This document shows, in pieces, positions 24,543-32,730 of a DNA stretch of 37,138 nucleotides. The position numbers and the translations under genes were made by a program. The notes beneath the pieces were generated by a model. That model did no database searches and was not told the origin of the DNA. It worked only from the letters and a program-made list of their open reading frames with translations. Position 1 is the first letter of the stretch; every line of letters starts with the position of its first letter. Source of the DNA: an uncultured Litorivicinus sp. (GTDB lineage Bacteria > Pseudomonadota > Gammaproteobacteria > Pseudomonadales > Litorivicinaceae); NCBI GenBank assembly GCA_902541775.1, contig CACBSE010000009.1, positions 1 to 37,138 of the forward strand, written 5' to 3'.

Positions 24543-26276
24543 GTGAACAGCTCAGCATTTATTCAAAAGGTCACTAGATATCTAGCGGAACTCTACCCTG
24601 ATCACGACAACATACTATTAACAGACCAATGCCTGGCGGCAATGGAGATCACCGAGATAGTTTCCATGCATAAGCCTCGCGAGGATTACTGGGGTAGTGA
24701 AGATGTCGTTCTGATTACTTATGCAGACAGCGTTACATCAGACTCTAGAACTCCACTTGAAACCTTGAAGCACTTTGCAGACCAATACTTATTCGAACGG
24801 ATCTCGACGATCCATATACTCCCGTTTTTTCCGTACAGTTCCGATGATGGGTTCAGTGTGATTGACTATTCGATAGTGAATCAAAGCCATGGCGATTGGG
24901 ATCAGATAGAGGCGATTGCCGAGAATTTCAAATTGATGGGGGACCTGGTTTTAAATCATTGTTCAGCACGGAGCCTATGGTTTGAAAACTTTAAAGAGGG
25001 AAGGAATCCGGGGAAAGATTTTTTTATAACCGTGAAACCAGATGTGGCCCTTGATGAGGTTGTGCGACCGCGCACCACAGATCTGCTTAGGCCGACCCGT
25101 ACGACTCTCGGTGAGGTTTTCGTTTGGTGCACCTTTAGTCACGATCAAGTGGATCTCAATTTTAAAAATCCCGTTGTATTAATCGAGTTTTTGAAAATTA
25201 TTCGTCGTTATCTTGAGAAAAGTATTTCTTGGTTTAGGCTCGATGCTGTCGGGTTTCTCTGGAAAGAGTTAGGTACCTCGTGTATCCACCTCCCCAAGAC
25301 TCATTTGATCATTAAATTGATCCGGTTGCTGGTTGAGAAGAAATCAGAGGACGCGATCATCATCACGGAAACAAATGTCCCTAATCTTGAGAATTTGGGC
25401 TATTTCGGCGATCAGGATGAGGCTCACCTGATTTATAACTTTTCACTTCCGCCATTACTCATCAATACCCTGATTACAGGTGACGCAATGCAGCTTAATC
25501 ATTGGATGATGACGATGCCATCAGCAAGGATGGGAAATGCGTATTTCAATTTTTTGGCATCGCATGATGGAGTCGGGCTCAGGCCAGTGGAGGGGCTTCT
25601 ATCGACAGCTGAATTAAAAAATTTGATTGATACGATGGTAGAGTTCGGGGGTCGGCTAAGCTACCGGGCGACGCAATCCAAGACTGATCAACCCTATGAG
25701 ATCAATATTGCGCTATGGGATGCGCTTGCCGGGACAGATAAGCAGGGTAAAGATGACTTCCAATTCGACCGATTTATTTGTGCGCACGCAATACTCCTTG
25801 CACTTGAGGGTATTCCAGCGATCTACATTCACAGCCTTTTGGCAACAAAAAATGATCACTCCCGGGTTGAAAATACAGGCAATCTGCGTTCCATCAATCG
25901 TCATATTTGGGACTACGATGAGCTCGAGTTAAATCTCGGAAATCGAGAGTCCCACCATCGTAAGGTGTTGGTGAGGCTCCTTGAGTTGATCCAAACAAGG
26001 AGACAGCAGAAAGCCTTCCACCCGAATGCGCCAATGTTTACGCTTAATCTGGGGCCTGGATTGTTGGGATTCTGGAGGCAAAGTCTCGATCGTGAGCAAA
26101 AAATCTTTGCGATATTCAACATTGGTAAAGAGATGAGAACCCTTCCAATGGAAACTTTAAATCTGACTATCGAGCAGAGTTGGATTGATATGATCGGCGG
26201 AGTTGACTTTATTGGCCGTAGCGACACAGTTGAACTTGGCCCTTATCATTTTCTCTGGATTGGTAATCAGAAATAG
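24543..26276 (+). CDS. GH13_18 sucrose-phosphorylase-family enzyme, probably glucosylglycerate phosphorylase
   Basis: A 577-residue (beta/alpha)8 enzyme of glycoside hydrolase family 13. The retaining catalytic residues are visible: nucleophile Asp in WFRLDAVGFLWKELG, acid/base Glu in IIITETNVPN and the third Asp in FLASHDGVGLRP. The segments HILPFFPYSSDDGFSVIDY and GDLVLNHCSARSLWF also follow the sucrose phosphorylase subfamily pattern. It begins with GTG directly after gpgS. Since the operon also makes glucosylglycerate, phosphorolysis of that compound to glucose 1-phosphate and glycerate is the best guess; sucrose or glucosylglycerol phosphorolysis would be the alternatives. The loops that decide specificity cannot be judged by eye. 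Confidence 0.85.
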   Translation: MNSSAFIQKVTRYLAELYPDHDNILLTDQCLAAMEITEIVSMHKPREDYWGSEDVVLITYADSVTSDSRTPLETLKHFADQYLFERISTIHILPFFPYSSDDGFSVIDYSIVNQSHGDWDQIEAIAENFKLMGDLVLNHCSARSLWFENFKEGRNPGKDFFITVKPDVALDEVVRPRTTDLLRPTRTTLGEVFVWCTFSHDQVDLNFKNPVVLIEFLKIIRRYLEKSISWFRLDAVGFLWKELGTSCIHLPKTHLIIKLIRLLVEKKSEDAIIITETNVPNLENLGYFGDQDEAHLIYNFSLPPLLINTLITGDAMQLNHWMMTMPSARMGNAYFNFLASHDGVGLRPVEGLLSTAELKNLIDTMVEFGGRLSYRATQSKTDQPYEINIALWDALAGTDKQGKDDFQFDRFICAHAILLALEGIPAIYIHSLLATKNDHSRVENTGNLRSINRHIWDYDELELNLGNRESHHRKVLVRLLELIQTRRQQKAFHPNAPMFTLNLGPGLLGFWRQSLDREQKIFAIFNIGKEMRTLPMETLNLTIEQSWIDMIGGVDFIGRSDTVELGPYHFLWIGNQK

Positions 26277-26352
26277 TCAGCGTTTCTTAAAGATTCGGTG
26301 GGCTTGCTTCGACCAGAATGGTTTTGGCCAGAGGGTATGCCTTCTCACCATG

Positions 26353-26877
26353 TTATGTTTCTTCTGGTTCGGGTGGTTTTTCGTTGCTGAAAGTACAAGG
26401 CTGTAGTTCTCCCGGTTGCTCACCAATCCAGAACATCACCGTTAATCCCTCTGAAACACCTGAGGAAGTATCGCAACTCGACCCGCGGTTGATCGTTAAA
26501 GCAGGGTCAGTGAAACGGAACCCTTCGTGGTAACACGCGTCAATCCCATCGGTGTAAATTTCGGCTACGGTTGATCGTTGATATGTATTCGGCGATTTAG
26601 TCCATATTTCGAGGCTCTCAGGGTGATATCGCGGCTCAGTAACCGAAACTTTGAGCCTATATTTCGTTTGACCGACGATGCATGAGTCAAAGCGTACTCC
26701 GAACTCATTGGTGCAGACAATAAAGCCAGTTGGCGATAACCCACAGGCGTCGCCCCAGTAACTAAAGCCTAGTGATTTTGTGGGATCGACCGAATTCGCA
26801 TTGATGAAGAAATAAATGCCTCCACCACCACCAAGGACGACGAGGCTAGCAAGGATGACAAGGATTTTTTTCTTCAT
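26353..26877 (-). CDS. Secreted or membrane-anchored Cys-rich protein, unknown family
   Basis: A 174-residue protein that begins KKKILVILASLVVLGGGGGIYFFI, a clear signal peptide or N-terminal anchor. The rest is polar and has six cysteines (DACGL, IVCTN, DSCIV, DACYH, SSCDT, QPCTF), enough for three disulfides in the periplasm. The C-terminus is Pro/Glu-rich (EKPPEPEET). No family is recognised. The gene converges with the glucosylglycerate operon, 76 bases away. Only a weak TAGG precedes its ATG. Confidence 0.75.
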   Translation of the reverse strand: MKKKILVILASLVVLGGGGGIYFFINANSVDPTKSLGFSYWGDACGLSPTGFIVCTNEFGVRFDSCIVGQTKYRLKVSVTEPRYHPESLEIWTKSPNTYQRSTVAEIYTDGIDACYHEGFRFTDPALTINRGSSCDTSSGVSEGLTVMFWIGEQPGELQPCTFSNEKPPEPEET

Positions 26878-27529
26878 TTTTGCCTAACTTAGATTGAATC
26901 TCACGCGACTGTTTTCGATTGCTCAGACCTGCTCAAAACAGCCGACTCGAGTGAATAATCGGATTCTGTTTCCAGAGCTTGAACTCGCGCGTAGTAACCT
27001 ATTAGCACCTTCATTAATCGAACATTCATGAAATAGTTCAATGCAGTTGATACAAATAGATCCCGGAGAACGTCATGTCGACCCAAAATAGTGTGTATTC
27101 ATATTTCCCTAAATTTTACCTAATATCGACTTCATCGAAAATGATGGGGTCACTCGCTGGCCTTACGCATTTAATACATAATTGTGCTGCTGTGTGTTGG
27201 TTAGCGGTTATTCTTTTTAGCCTTTTTATTGATGTCCTGATGAGCCTTGGCCAGCTCCTTTAAACGCTATGAAATTCTTGGTGAGCACAGGGGAGTATTT
27301 CTCGAAGTATTGCGAGTGTGTGCGTTCGTAAAACTTCTCTTTCATGCGTGACAGTATTGCGGGAGGATGAGTCACTGCGATGCCATACGATGTTATGGGT
27401 CCTTACAGTTTTTCCATAATAAGTATCCTTAGCATCTAGATGCTCACCACCAGACAACAAATCGCTGTAATATTTTTTTTATCAGATCAAAGTTTTTCAG
27501 TAACATAAGACTTTTATTAGGGGTCACTG
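26878..27529. other. Intergenic region before the T6SS locus
   Basis: These 652 bases hold no supported gene. A plus-strand frame of 62 codons from ATG 27075 has a GGAGA site and a hydrophobic centre but no family; other frames look like noise. The likely ribosome-binding site AGGGG for the first T6SS-linked gene lies just before 27530, and the operon promoter should be within the AT-rich stretch 27440-27520. Confidence 0.45.
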
Positions 27530-27952
27530 ATGAGTGTGCTTGACAGAGAATTGCAGCGCCGACAGAGAAACCAAGAACAGTTCAGCGCGCTGTTGGAGGG
27601 TTATAACGATTTGATGTCTTCGCATCAAAAGCAACAGGCGGTTGTTATTTCGCAGTTGCAGGAGTATGCCGAAGGGTTCGAGCGGTTGTCGACAGCAGAG
27701 ATTGAGGTCCGTTCGGAATTGAGTTCTGTCGAGTCTGAATTGGCTGATCTACGCAACGTCATATTGGAATTGAAGCAGACATGTGTTGACCATTCTTTCC
27801 AGCAGTTAAAAATTTATTCTTTAATGGAGAGACAAAATGAAGTGTTTGCAGAAAATGTAGAAAAGCTTAAGGTGAAATTATCGGCGGCATTGGGCGTTGG
27901 GCTGATATGGTTCATTACGCTTGGAGTCATGATAAACGCCAAGATCGGATAG
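27530..27952 (+). CDS. Tail-anchored coiled-coil protein at the head of the T6SS locus
   Basis: A 140-residue protein of unknown family. Residues 1-110 are almost wholly helical and charged, with heptad-like spacing (LDRELQRRQRNQEQFSALLE, EVRSELSSVESELADLRNVILEL). The C-terminus is a single membrane helix (AALGVGLIWFITLGVMI), so the coiled coil should face the cytoplasm from a tail-anchored position in the inner membrane. AGGGG precedes the ATG. Seven bases separate it from the next gene, and all genes to the end of the window run the same way. A scaffold or membrane-anchor role for T6SS assembly is possible but is only inferred. Confidence 0.75.
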   Translation: MSVLDRELQRRQRNQEQFSALLEGYNDLMSSHQKQQAVVISQLQEYAEGFERLSTAEIEVRSELSSVESELADLRNVILELKQTCVDHSFQQLKIYSLMERQNEVFAENVEKLKVKLSAALGVGLIWFITLGVMINAKIG

Positions 27953-27959
27953 CGAAAAG

Positions 27960-28562
27960 ATGGCACAACATGGTGACGACAATTGGAAAGTAAAAGCCGA
28001 AGCGCAAGTCGATGCTTTGCAGAACAATTTATCTGCGGTAGCTAGCGGCCATGCGGCATGGCAACGTCGCATGGAGCAGAAACTCGATACGCTAACGCAG
28101 CTGGTTGCTGAATTTACTGCCGGTTCACCTCCGACGGTTAGCCCTGGACTCTCCCTACCCGCACGGAACAAAGGCATTTTTACAAACGCTAACGCATCGA
28201 ATTGGTCCCTCAAAGACCGTCATAGTCCTTCCACTGCTGGCGATGCCCCTGGCCCGATGATCGAAATGGGTCAAGGCCGATTTGCTGCCGGGGTACCTCT
28301 GTCCCCTTCCTCAAAATCGATGCCAACAGGTCTCCCGCTCAGCACGCCAACATTTATTCCGCAGCTAGAGGAATCTTTGTTTAGTGCGGCTAAGGTGAAG
28401 CCAAAGATTGATGAGACAATTGCCAACGTGGTCAGTACGATGGCGAATTTGGATCTGTCGGGAACGTCGATTGAGCCTGCGCCTAACGAAATAACCACGC
28501 TTTTAGATTTTCTCAAAGAGATTGCCTCATCGGTTGAGAAAGACCTGACAGACGGTGGTTAA
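27960..28562 (+). CDS. Linker-like T6SS-associated protein, unknown family
   Basis: A 200-residue soluble protein. An N-terminal helix of about 50 residues (AQVDALQNNLSAVASGHAAW, RRMEQKLDTLTQLVAEF) has coiled-coil character. The middle (about 55-130) is Pro-, Ser- and Gly-rich and probably disordered (SPPTVSPGLSLPARNK, APGPMIEMGQG). The C-terminal third is helical again, with DETIANVVSTMANLDLSG and LDFLKEIASSVEKDL. No family is recognised. It sits seven bases after the tail-anchored gene and six before the giant coiled-coil gene, so the three look like one unit. Confidence 0.72.
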   Translation: MAQHGDDNWKVKAEAQVDALQNNLSAVASGHAAWQRRMEQKLDTLTQLVAEFTAGSPPTVSPGLSLPARNKGIFTNANASNWSLKDRHSPSTAGDAPGPMIEMGQGRFAAGVPLSPSSKSMPTGLPLSTPTFIPQLEESLFSAAKVKPKIDETIANVVSTMANLDLSGTSIEPAPNEITTLLDFLKEIASSVEKDLTDGG

Positions 28563-28567
28563 ATTCT

Positions 28568-31567
28568 ATGCAATCACTAATACGTGCTCAGACCGCAGTC
28601 ACTACCGGTACAGTAAAACTTGCTACCGAGGTACAAAACGCAAGCAGTAGTATCGGCGACAAGGTAACAACTGCAGTCTTAGAATCTGCCGACACTGCAG
28701 ACTTTGTTGCAAGTTCGGTTTCTGAAATGGCCGAGGCTATTGCTAAAGCTGTCACCAAAATCGTGAGTCCCGAAACTGTTCAAGAATTGGCCGACGCGCT
28801 TGAACGTGCCGCGAACGATCTGAAAGAAATCGCCGAAAAAACGGCCAATATCGGCCCCGATTTTGCGGAGTTAGTTTGTCAAAAATATGATGAGCTTGTT
28901 GAGATTACGTCTGAAACTAAAACCGAAATCGAAAATTTAACCACCGAAGTGAGTCAATGCGTCTCGGAGTCAGTCAGTAGTTTTCAGTCAAATAGTTGGT
29001 CAGCTAGCAAAGACACACTGGACGGCATGTATAAAAAAGCACTTCAGATGGGATTGGATTCAAAATTGGAGACTGTCCAAGCTGACTTTCTGGCTACGGC
29101 AGGTAATTCTGGAGAGATTGCGCGTCAGCAGGCCGCTGCGCTGAGTTCAGCGCAGGTGGTGTCTATTATCGCTGAATATAGTGAGTCAAAGGTTGATGAT
29201 GTAATTAACCGCGCAGTATCCAGCGTTGATGAGGTAAAAACATTTATCGATGAAAAAGCGCAGGTGATTTTTGATGATTTAGAAAAATTTAAAACAAACA
29301 TCACTGACATAGTCGCAGGCATTAAGGCCACTGTAGAGAAAGTTTCCGGTGCGTTTGAAACGGTAGACGAGCAAATTTGTGAATCAGAGAGGCTTTTAGA
29401 AGAGCTCCTCGCACAAATTGACCAGCAAATGGAACGGGTTGAGGCGATCGCAGCAACAATAAAACAGACGATAGAGTCGTCTGTGGTAATTGTTGAAGAG
29501 ACAACCGATGAAATTATTAAATCATTTGAAGATGTGGTCGCAGACATAAGACGTCTTGAGACCAATCTCGAATCGATTCCTTCTCGGTTTGATGAGGTGG
29601 TCGCAAAAGTCGATGCAGCTATCTCGTTTATCCGAGAAATAGATCCTCAGATTGACCATTTTTCTGCGGGAGCCAAATCTGCTCTGGACAGCGCGATGAT
29701 AGCCATTGGCGAAGCCGATGGGCTTTGTGATGAAGCGATAGAGACTTGCACAAAACACATACCTAAGGCCCCGCCCCTTATGGCCGCCAGGACCCTATTT
29801 CAGGGTGTAAAGGCATCGATTCCAGCAATCGTTTCATCAATTGACAGTGGATATGGGGCGGTAGATCAGGCAGCTGCAGTGGCCAAAACTTGCCTTGAAG
29901 AAGCTATAAAAGCAGTTGATGCAGTGTATCCAAAGGTAGATCAGGCAAGAGATCAGGCTGCTAAAGCCATCGAACTAATTATTGAGAAGTTAGAACGAGG
30001 GGTGGACCTAATTTATGATGGAAGATCTGCACTCGAAGCTGGTGTCGAAGAAGTTTCTAGGCTTGGGAAGGAAGCCAGTGGTACGGTTGACGAGGGATCG
30101 GAGGCGGTCCGGAAAGTTAAGGATGATGCGATCGAGTCAGCGCAACCTCAAAAAAAACTGGCGAGCGTGCGGACATCCTATAATGACTCACGAACCGCAT
30201 GCCTCGATAAAACCAACGAATTTATTGAAACTCGAACAGCGCAGGCTGAATCTGGCATCGATGAGCTTGTTATTGAGTTAGAGCGACCTTTAGAGAACGT
30301 TTATCAAAAGATTGATGATGTAATGGCCCTTCTAAATGAAGATGTCCGATCGCAAGCAAAACAAAAAATATCCGATATAAGGAACGTTTGCACCGTGAGT
30401 TTGGCTGATGTTTCTTCAGATGCGGCTAAATATTTCAGTGAAACATCGTTTGGTAAGGCATTAATAGAGAAGGTTGATGCCACTGGTGCGCAGTTTACTG
30501 AGTTTGAAACAGCTGTATCACAATCCCTTGGTATTTCTAAGGATATGACGATTGAAGAGGCGCTGCGATCTGCAGGTAAAAAAACAGCTGTGATGGCCAG
30601 CGAAACTAAGATGGGGGAAGAGCTGATATCGCAAGTCAATCAGGCGAAAACTAGCACCGAGGAATTGATTACAGAGGCAGAGGCAATTAGATCTGAGTTA
30701 GAGACGCTCGCGGAAGACTCTAAAAGTCAGATTGAATCAACAAAAATTCAAGTAGACGCGATCACAGGTGACCTCGAAAATGAATTCGAAGAGTTCAAAA
30801 GTGGGGCTGAAACGTTAAAAGACGAAGTCTCAGAGGTAGTGAATGCCGCTGATTCTGAGATCGCCAAGGCTCGAGACACGGTTAGCCAGTCAATTGAATC
30901 AATATCGAACGAGGCAACAGCTGCTCTCGAAGAGGCGGAGGCACAACGGGACGCTGGAATGGCGGCCATTGAAGACGCAGTATCGAAAGTTGATGCAGCA
31001 AAACAAAAGACTTTAGCTGCACAAGCAGAGGTGTTGGAGGCGGAAAGTATTGTTGAGCAGGAAGTTGAGAAAGCTGGTGGTGATGCGGGATCAGTGAAAG
31101 ATGCTGCAGTTGCATCATCATCGACTACAACACCCAGCGAGCAAGACGAGCCGGCAGCAGCGGATGCTTCACCTGAAGAAGCGATTGCCGAATCATCTGG
31201 TGATCAAGAAGAGGCGGCAGCAGCGGACGCACCATCTGAAGAAGCGATTGCCGAATCATCTGGTGATCAAGAAGAGCCGGCAGCAGCGGACGCTTCACCT
31301 GAAGAAGCGATTGCTGAATCATCTGGTGATCAAGACGAGCCGGCAGCAGCGGACGCTTCACCTGAAGAAGCGATTGCCGAATCATTTGGTCCTCAAGATC
31401 AGCTGGACGACGCCTTGACGGAGGACACACTGACCATGGAAGAGTTGCGCGATGGTTTTGATAGCGACGCCTTGACGGAGGACACACTGACCATGGAAGA
31501 GCTTGGCGATGGTTTTGATAGCGATGCCTTGACGGAGGACACGCCAAAGACGGATGAGTCAACATAG
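28568..31567 (+). CDS. Giant coiled-coil protein with acidic tandem-repeat tail, T6SS-linked
   Basis: A 999-residue protein with no signal peptide or membrane helix. Residues 1 to about 850 are long helices rich in Ala, Glu, Lys, Ser and Thr with a heptad flavour, resembling the signalling domains of chemoreceptors only in composition. Repeated Val-Asp-Glu segments (KVDDVINRAVSSVDEVK, EKVSGAFETVDEQICE) suggest several similar helical units. The tail has four copies of a 21-residue acidic repeat (DQEEPAAADASPEEAIAESSG type) and then two and a half copies of a 19-residue one (DALTEDTLTMEELRDGFDS). It has few cysteines. Only a weak ribosome-binding site is visible. It may be a long cytoplasmic scaffold or ruler; no known T6SS component matches. 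Confidence 0.8.
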   Translation: MQSLIRAQTAVTTGTVKLATEVQNASSSIGDKVTTAVLESADTADFVASSVSEMAEAIAKAVTKIVSPETVQELADALERAANDLKEIAEKTANIGPDFAELVCQKYDELVEITSETKTEIENLTTEVSQCVSESVSSFQSNSWSASKDTLDGMYKKALQMGLDSKLETVQADFLATAGNSGEIARQQAAALSSAQVVSIIAEYSESKVDDVINRAVSSVDEVKTFIDEKAQVIFDDLEKFKTNITDIVAGIKATVEKVSGAFETVDEQICESERLLEELLAQIDQQMERVEAIAATIKQTIESSVVIVEETTDEIIKSFEDVVADIRRLETNLESIPSRFDEVVAKVDAAISFIREIDPQIDHFSAGAKSALDSAMIAIGEADGLCDEAIETCTKHIPKAPPLMAARTLFQGVKASIPAIVSSIDSGYGAVDQAAAVAKTCLEEAIKAVDAVYPKVDQARDQAAKAIELIIEKLERGVDLIYDGRSALEAGVEEVSRLGKEASGTVDEGSEAVRKVKDDAIESAQPQKKLASVRTSYNDSRTACLDKTNEFIETRTAQAESGIDELVIELERPLENVYQKIDDVMALLNEDVRSQAKQKISDIRNVCTVSLADVSSDAAKYFSETSFGKALIEKVDATGAQFTEFETAVSQSLGISKDMTIEEALRSAGKKTAVMASETKMGEELISQVNQAKTSTEELITEAEAIRSELETLAEDSKSQIESTKIQVDAITGDLENEFEEFKSGAETLKDEVSEVVNAADSEIAKARDTVSQSIESISNEATAALEEAEAQRDAGMAAIEDAVSKVDAAKQKTLAAQAEVLEAESIVEQEVEKAGGDAGSVKDAAVASSSTTTPSEQDEPAAADASPEEAIAESSGDQEEAAAADAPSEEAIAESSGDQEEPAAADASPEEAIAESSGDQDEPAAADASPEEAIAESFGPQDQLDDALTEDTLTMEELRDGFDSDALTEDTLTMEELGDGFDSDALTEDTPKTDEST
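31139..31390 (+). repeat. Four tandem 63-base repeats inside the coiled-coil gene
   Basis: Units begin at 31139, 31202, 31265 and 31328, each encoding 21 residues. They are nearly identical at the DNA level, differing at a handful of bases, so copy number can change by slippage or recombination without breaking the frame. Confidence 0.93.
31409..31564 (+). repeat. Tandem 57-base repeats (two full and one partial) near the gene's end
   Basis: Units begin at 31409, 31466 and 31523 and encode 19 residues each (DALTEDTLTMEELRDGFDS type); the third is cut short by the gene's C-terminus. The first two differ at very few bases. Confidence 0.92.
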
Positions 31568-31752
31568 AGCATGAGCGTCGATGTGCAGCAACCTGATGTA
31601 TCGGTGGGAAAAAAATCGCAACGCAATTGAATGCTTCATGATCGATTCGATCAAGATAAGTTTGTCGCTTATTTAAGTTTTTGGATTGTGCGTGTTTCCA
31701 GTGATATCCGCTGCATACAGCCGGCGCAAAACGGCAGTCGGGACTGTTTTAG

Positions 31753-32070
31753 ATGAGACCGCTTGCACGCGTATCTTACTCTAGGTACGATCCGATAGGC
31801 AGGGTTTTTGTCACAGGTAGAAGAATCGTGAAACACGTACCAATCTCTGCGAAAAATCAGGTCGAAGGCAGAATAAAATCACTTGAGCCAGGCCCGAGTT
31901 CGTGCATGGTTGAAGTTGATCTATTTGATGAGCAAACGGGAAAATCGGTCTATGCATCTATTCCTGTTGATCAGGTTGATGAATTGGATTTAAAAATCAA
32001 CGACTTAGTTGTCGTGGTATTCCCAGCCAGTGCTGTTTTGATAGGTAAATCGTCGTTATCGCTAAAGTAA
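31753..32070 (+). CDS. Mop/TOBE (molbindin-like) domain protein
   Basis: A 105-residue protein whose C-terminal 70 residues match the Mop (TOBE) fold that binds molybdate or tungstate in molbindins and ModE. The pattern ISAKNQVEGRIKSLEPG parallels the ISARNQLKGKV start, and ASIPVDQVDELDLKINDLVV with FPASAVLIGKS parallels the strand and ligand-loop end. A 30-residue basic head (RVSYSRYDPIGRVFVTGRR) precedes it. ATG at 31753 has no strong ribosome-binding site; GTG at 31828 with AGGTAG is an alternative that would leave just the Mop domain. It lies 65 bases before tssB. Molbindins normally sit with molybdenum genes, so the T6SS location is unusual. Confidence 0.78.
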   Translation: MRPLARVSYSRYDPIGRVFVTGRRIVKHVPISAKNQVEGRIKSLEPGPSSCMVEVDLFDEQTGKSVYASIPVDQVDELDLKINDLVVVVFPASAVLIGKSSLSLK

Positions 32071-32135
32071 ATACTTATTAAGTTGTGTGGATATTTGATA
32101 TGTCCACTGAGAACCTCAAAGGGGAGGACTACAAG

Positions 32136-32717
32136 ATGAATAATAGTCGTCAGGGATGGGTCGGCCGCAATAGACCGCCTAGAGTACAGATCACCTATGA
32201 TGTAGAGATCGGGGATGCGGTCGAGAAGAAAGAACTTCCGTTCGTAGTGGGGGTGATGAGTGATTTGTCTGGGCAGCCTGCTGAGCCTCTACCGAAACTT
32301 AAGAATCGACGATTTGTCGAAATAGATCGAGACAACTTTAGTGAGGTAATGGACAGCATGTCACCAAGGTTGGATTTATCCGTACGCGATACGCTAAAGG
32401 GTTCGGGAAATTTAAAGATAGAGCTTGGTTTTAAATCTATGGATGATTTTCACCCCGAATCAATTGTAGAGCAAGTGCCTCGGCTGAAAAAATTGTTGGA
32501 AGCGAGAGGGCAGCTCAGAGATTTACTTGCAAAGCTTGACGGAAACGATGAACTCGATTCTGTGCTAGAGCAAATAGTATCGAATACTGACGAATTGAAA
32601 AAAGTCCAGGCAGAAGCTGCGGATGGTGGTTCTGCTGACAATCAAGCTGGTGCGCCCGCTAAGGACTCCAAAAAAGAAAAAAAAGGGAAAGGTGACGATA
32701 AGGGGGACACCGAGTAG
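32136..32717 (+). CDS. tssB: T6SS sheath small subunit TssB (VipA/ImpB)
   Basis: TssB pairs with TssC to form the contractile sheath of the type VI secretion system. The 193-residue product begins MNNSRQGWVGRNRPPRVQITYDVE, with GGAGG nine bases upstream; a start at 32100 is possible. Family motifs are ELPFVVGVMSDLSG, LKNRRFVEIDRDNFSEVMDSM and SMDDFHPESIVEQVPRLKKLL with EARGQLRDLLAKLDG, the site that knits with TssC. The C-terminal 40 residues are a charged, Lys/Asp-rich tail (KKEKKGKGDDKGDTE) longer than usual. tssC follows 13 bases later. Confidence 0.97.
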   Translation: MNNSRQGWVGRNRPPRVQITYDVEIGDAVEKKELPFVVGVMSDLSGQPAEPLPKLKNRRFVEIDRDNFSEVMDSMSPRLDLSVRDTLKGSGNLKIELGFKSMDDFHPESIVEQVPRLKKLLEARGQLRDLLAKLDGNDELDSVLEQIVSNTDELKKVQAEAADGGSADNQAGAPAKDSKKEKKGKGDDKGDTE

Positions 32718-32730
32718 GTGAAGAAAGGAC

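Noticed and set aside
26901-27086. Minus-strand frame of 61 codons.
   Set aside because: No family and no clear start signal, so not reported as a gene.
27260-27460. Minus-strand frame of 66 codons before the T6SS locus.
   Set aside because: No family, no ribosome-binding site and overlapping another weak frame; treated as noise.
31139-31564. Regular tandem units might be mistaken for a CRISPR array.
   Set aside because: The units are contiguous, lack spacers and keep the reading frame of a protein.
31125-31565. Long antisense frame of Pro/Gln/Leu/Arg-rich repeats opposite the coiled-coil gene tail, and a second plus-strand frame across it.
   Set aside because: They are shadows of the in-frame tandem repeats; the composition is an artefact of reading repeats in other frames.
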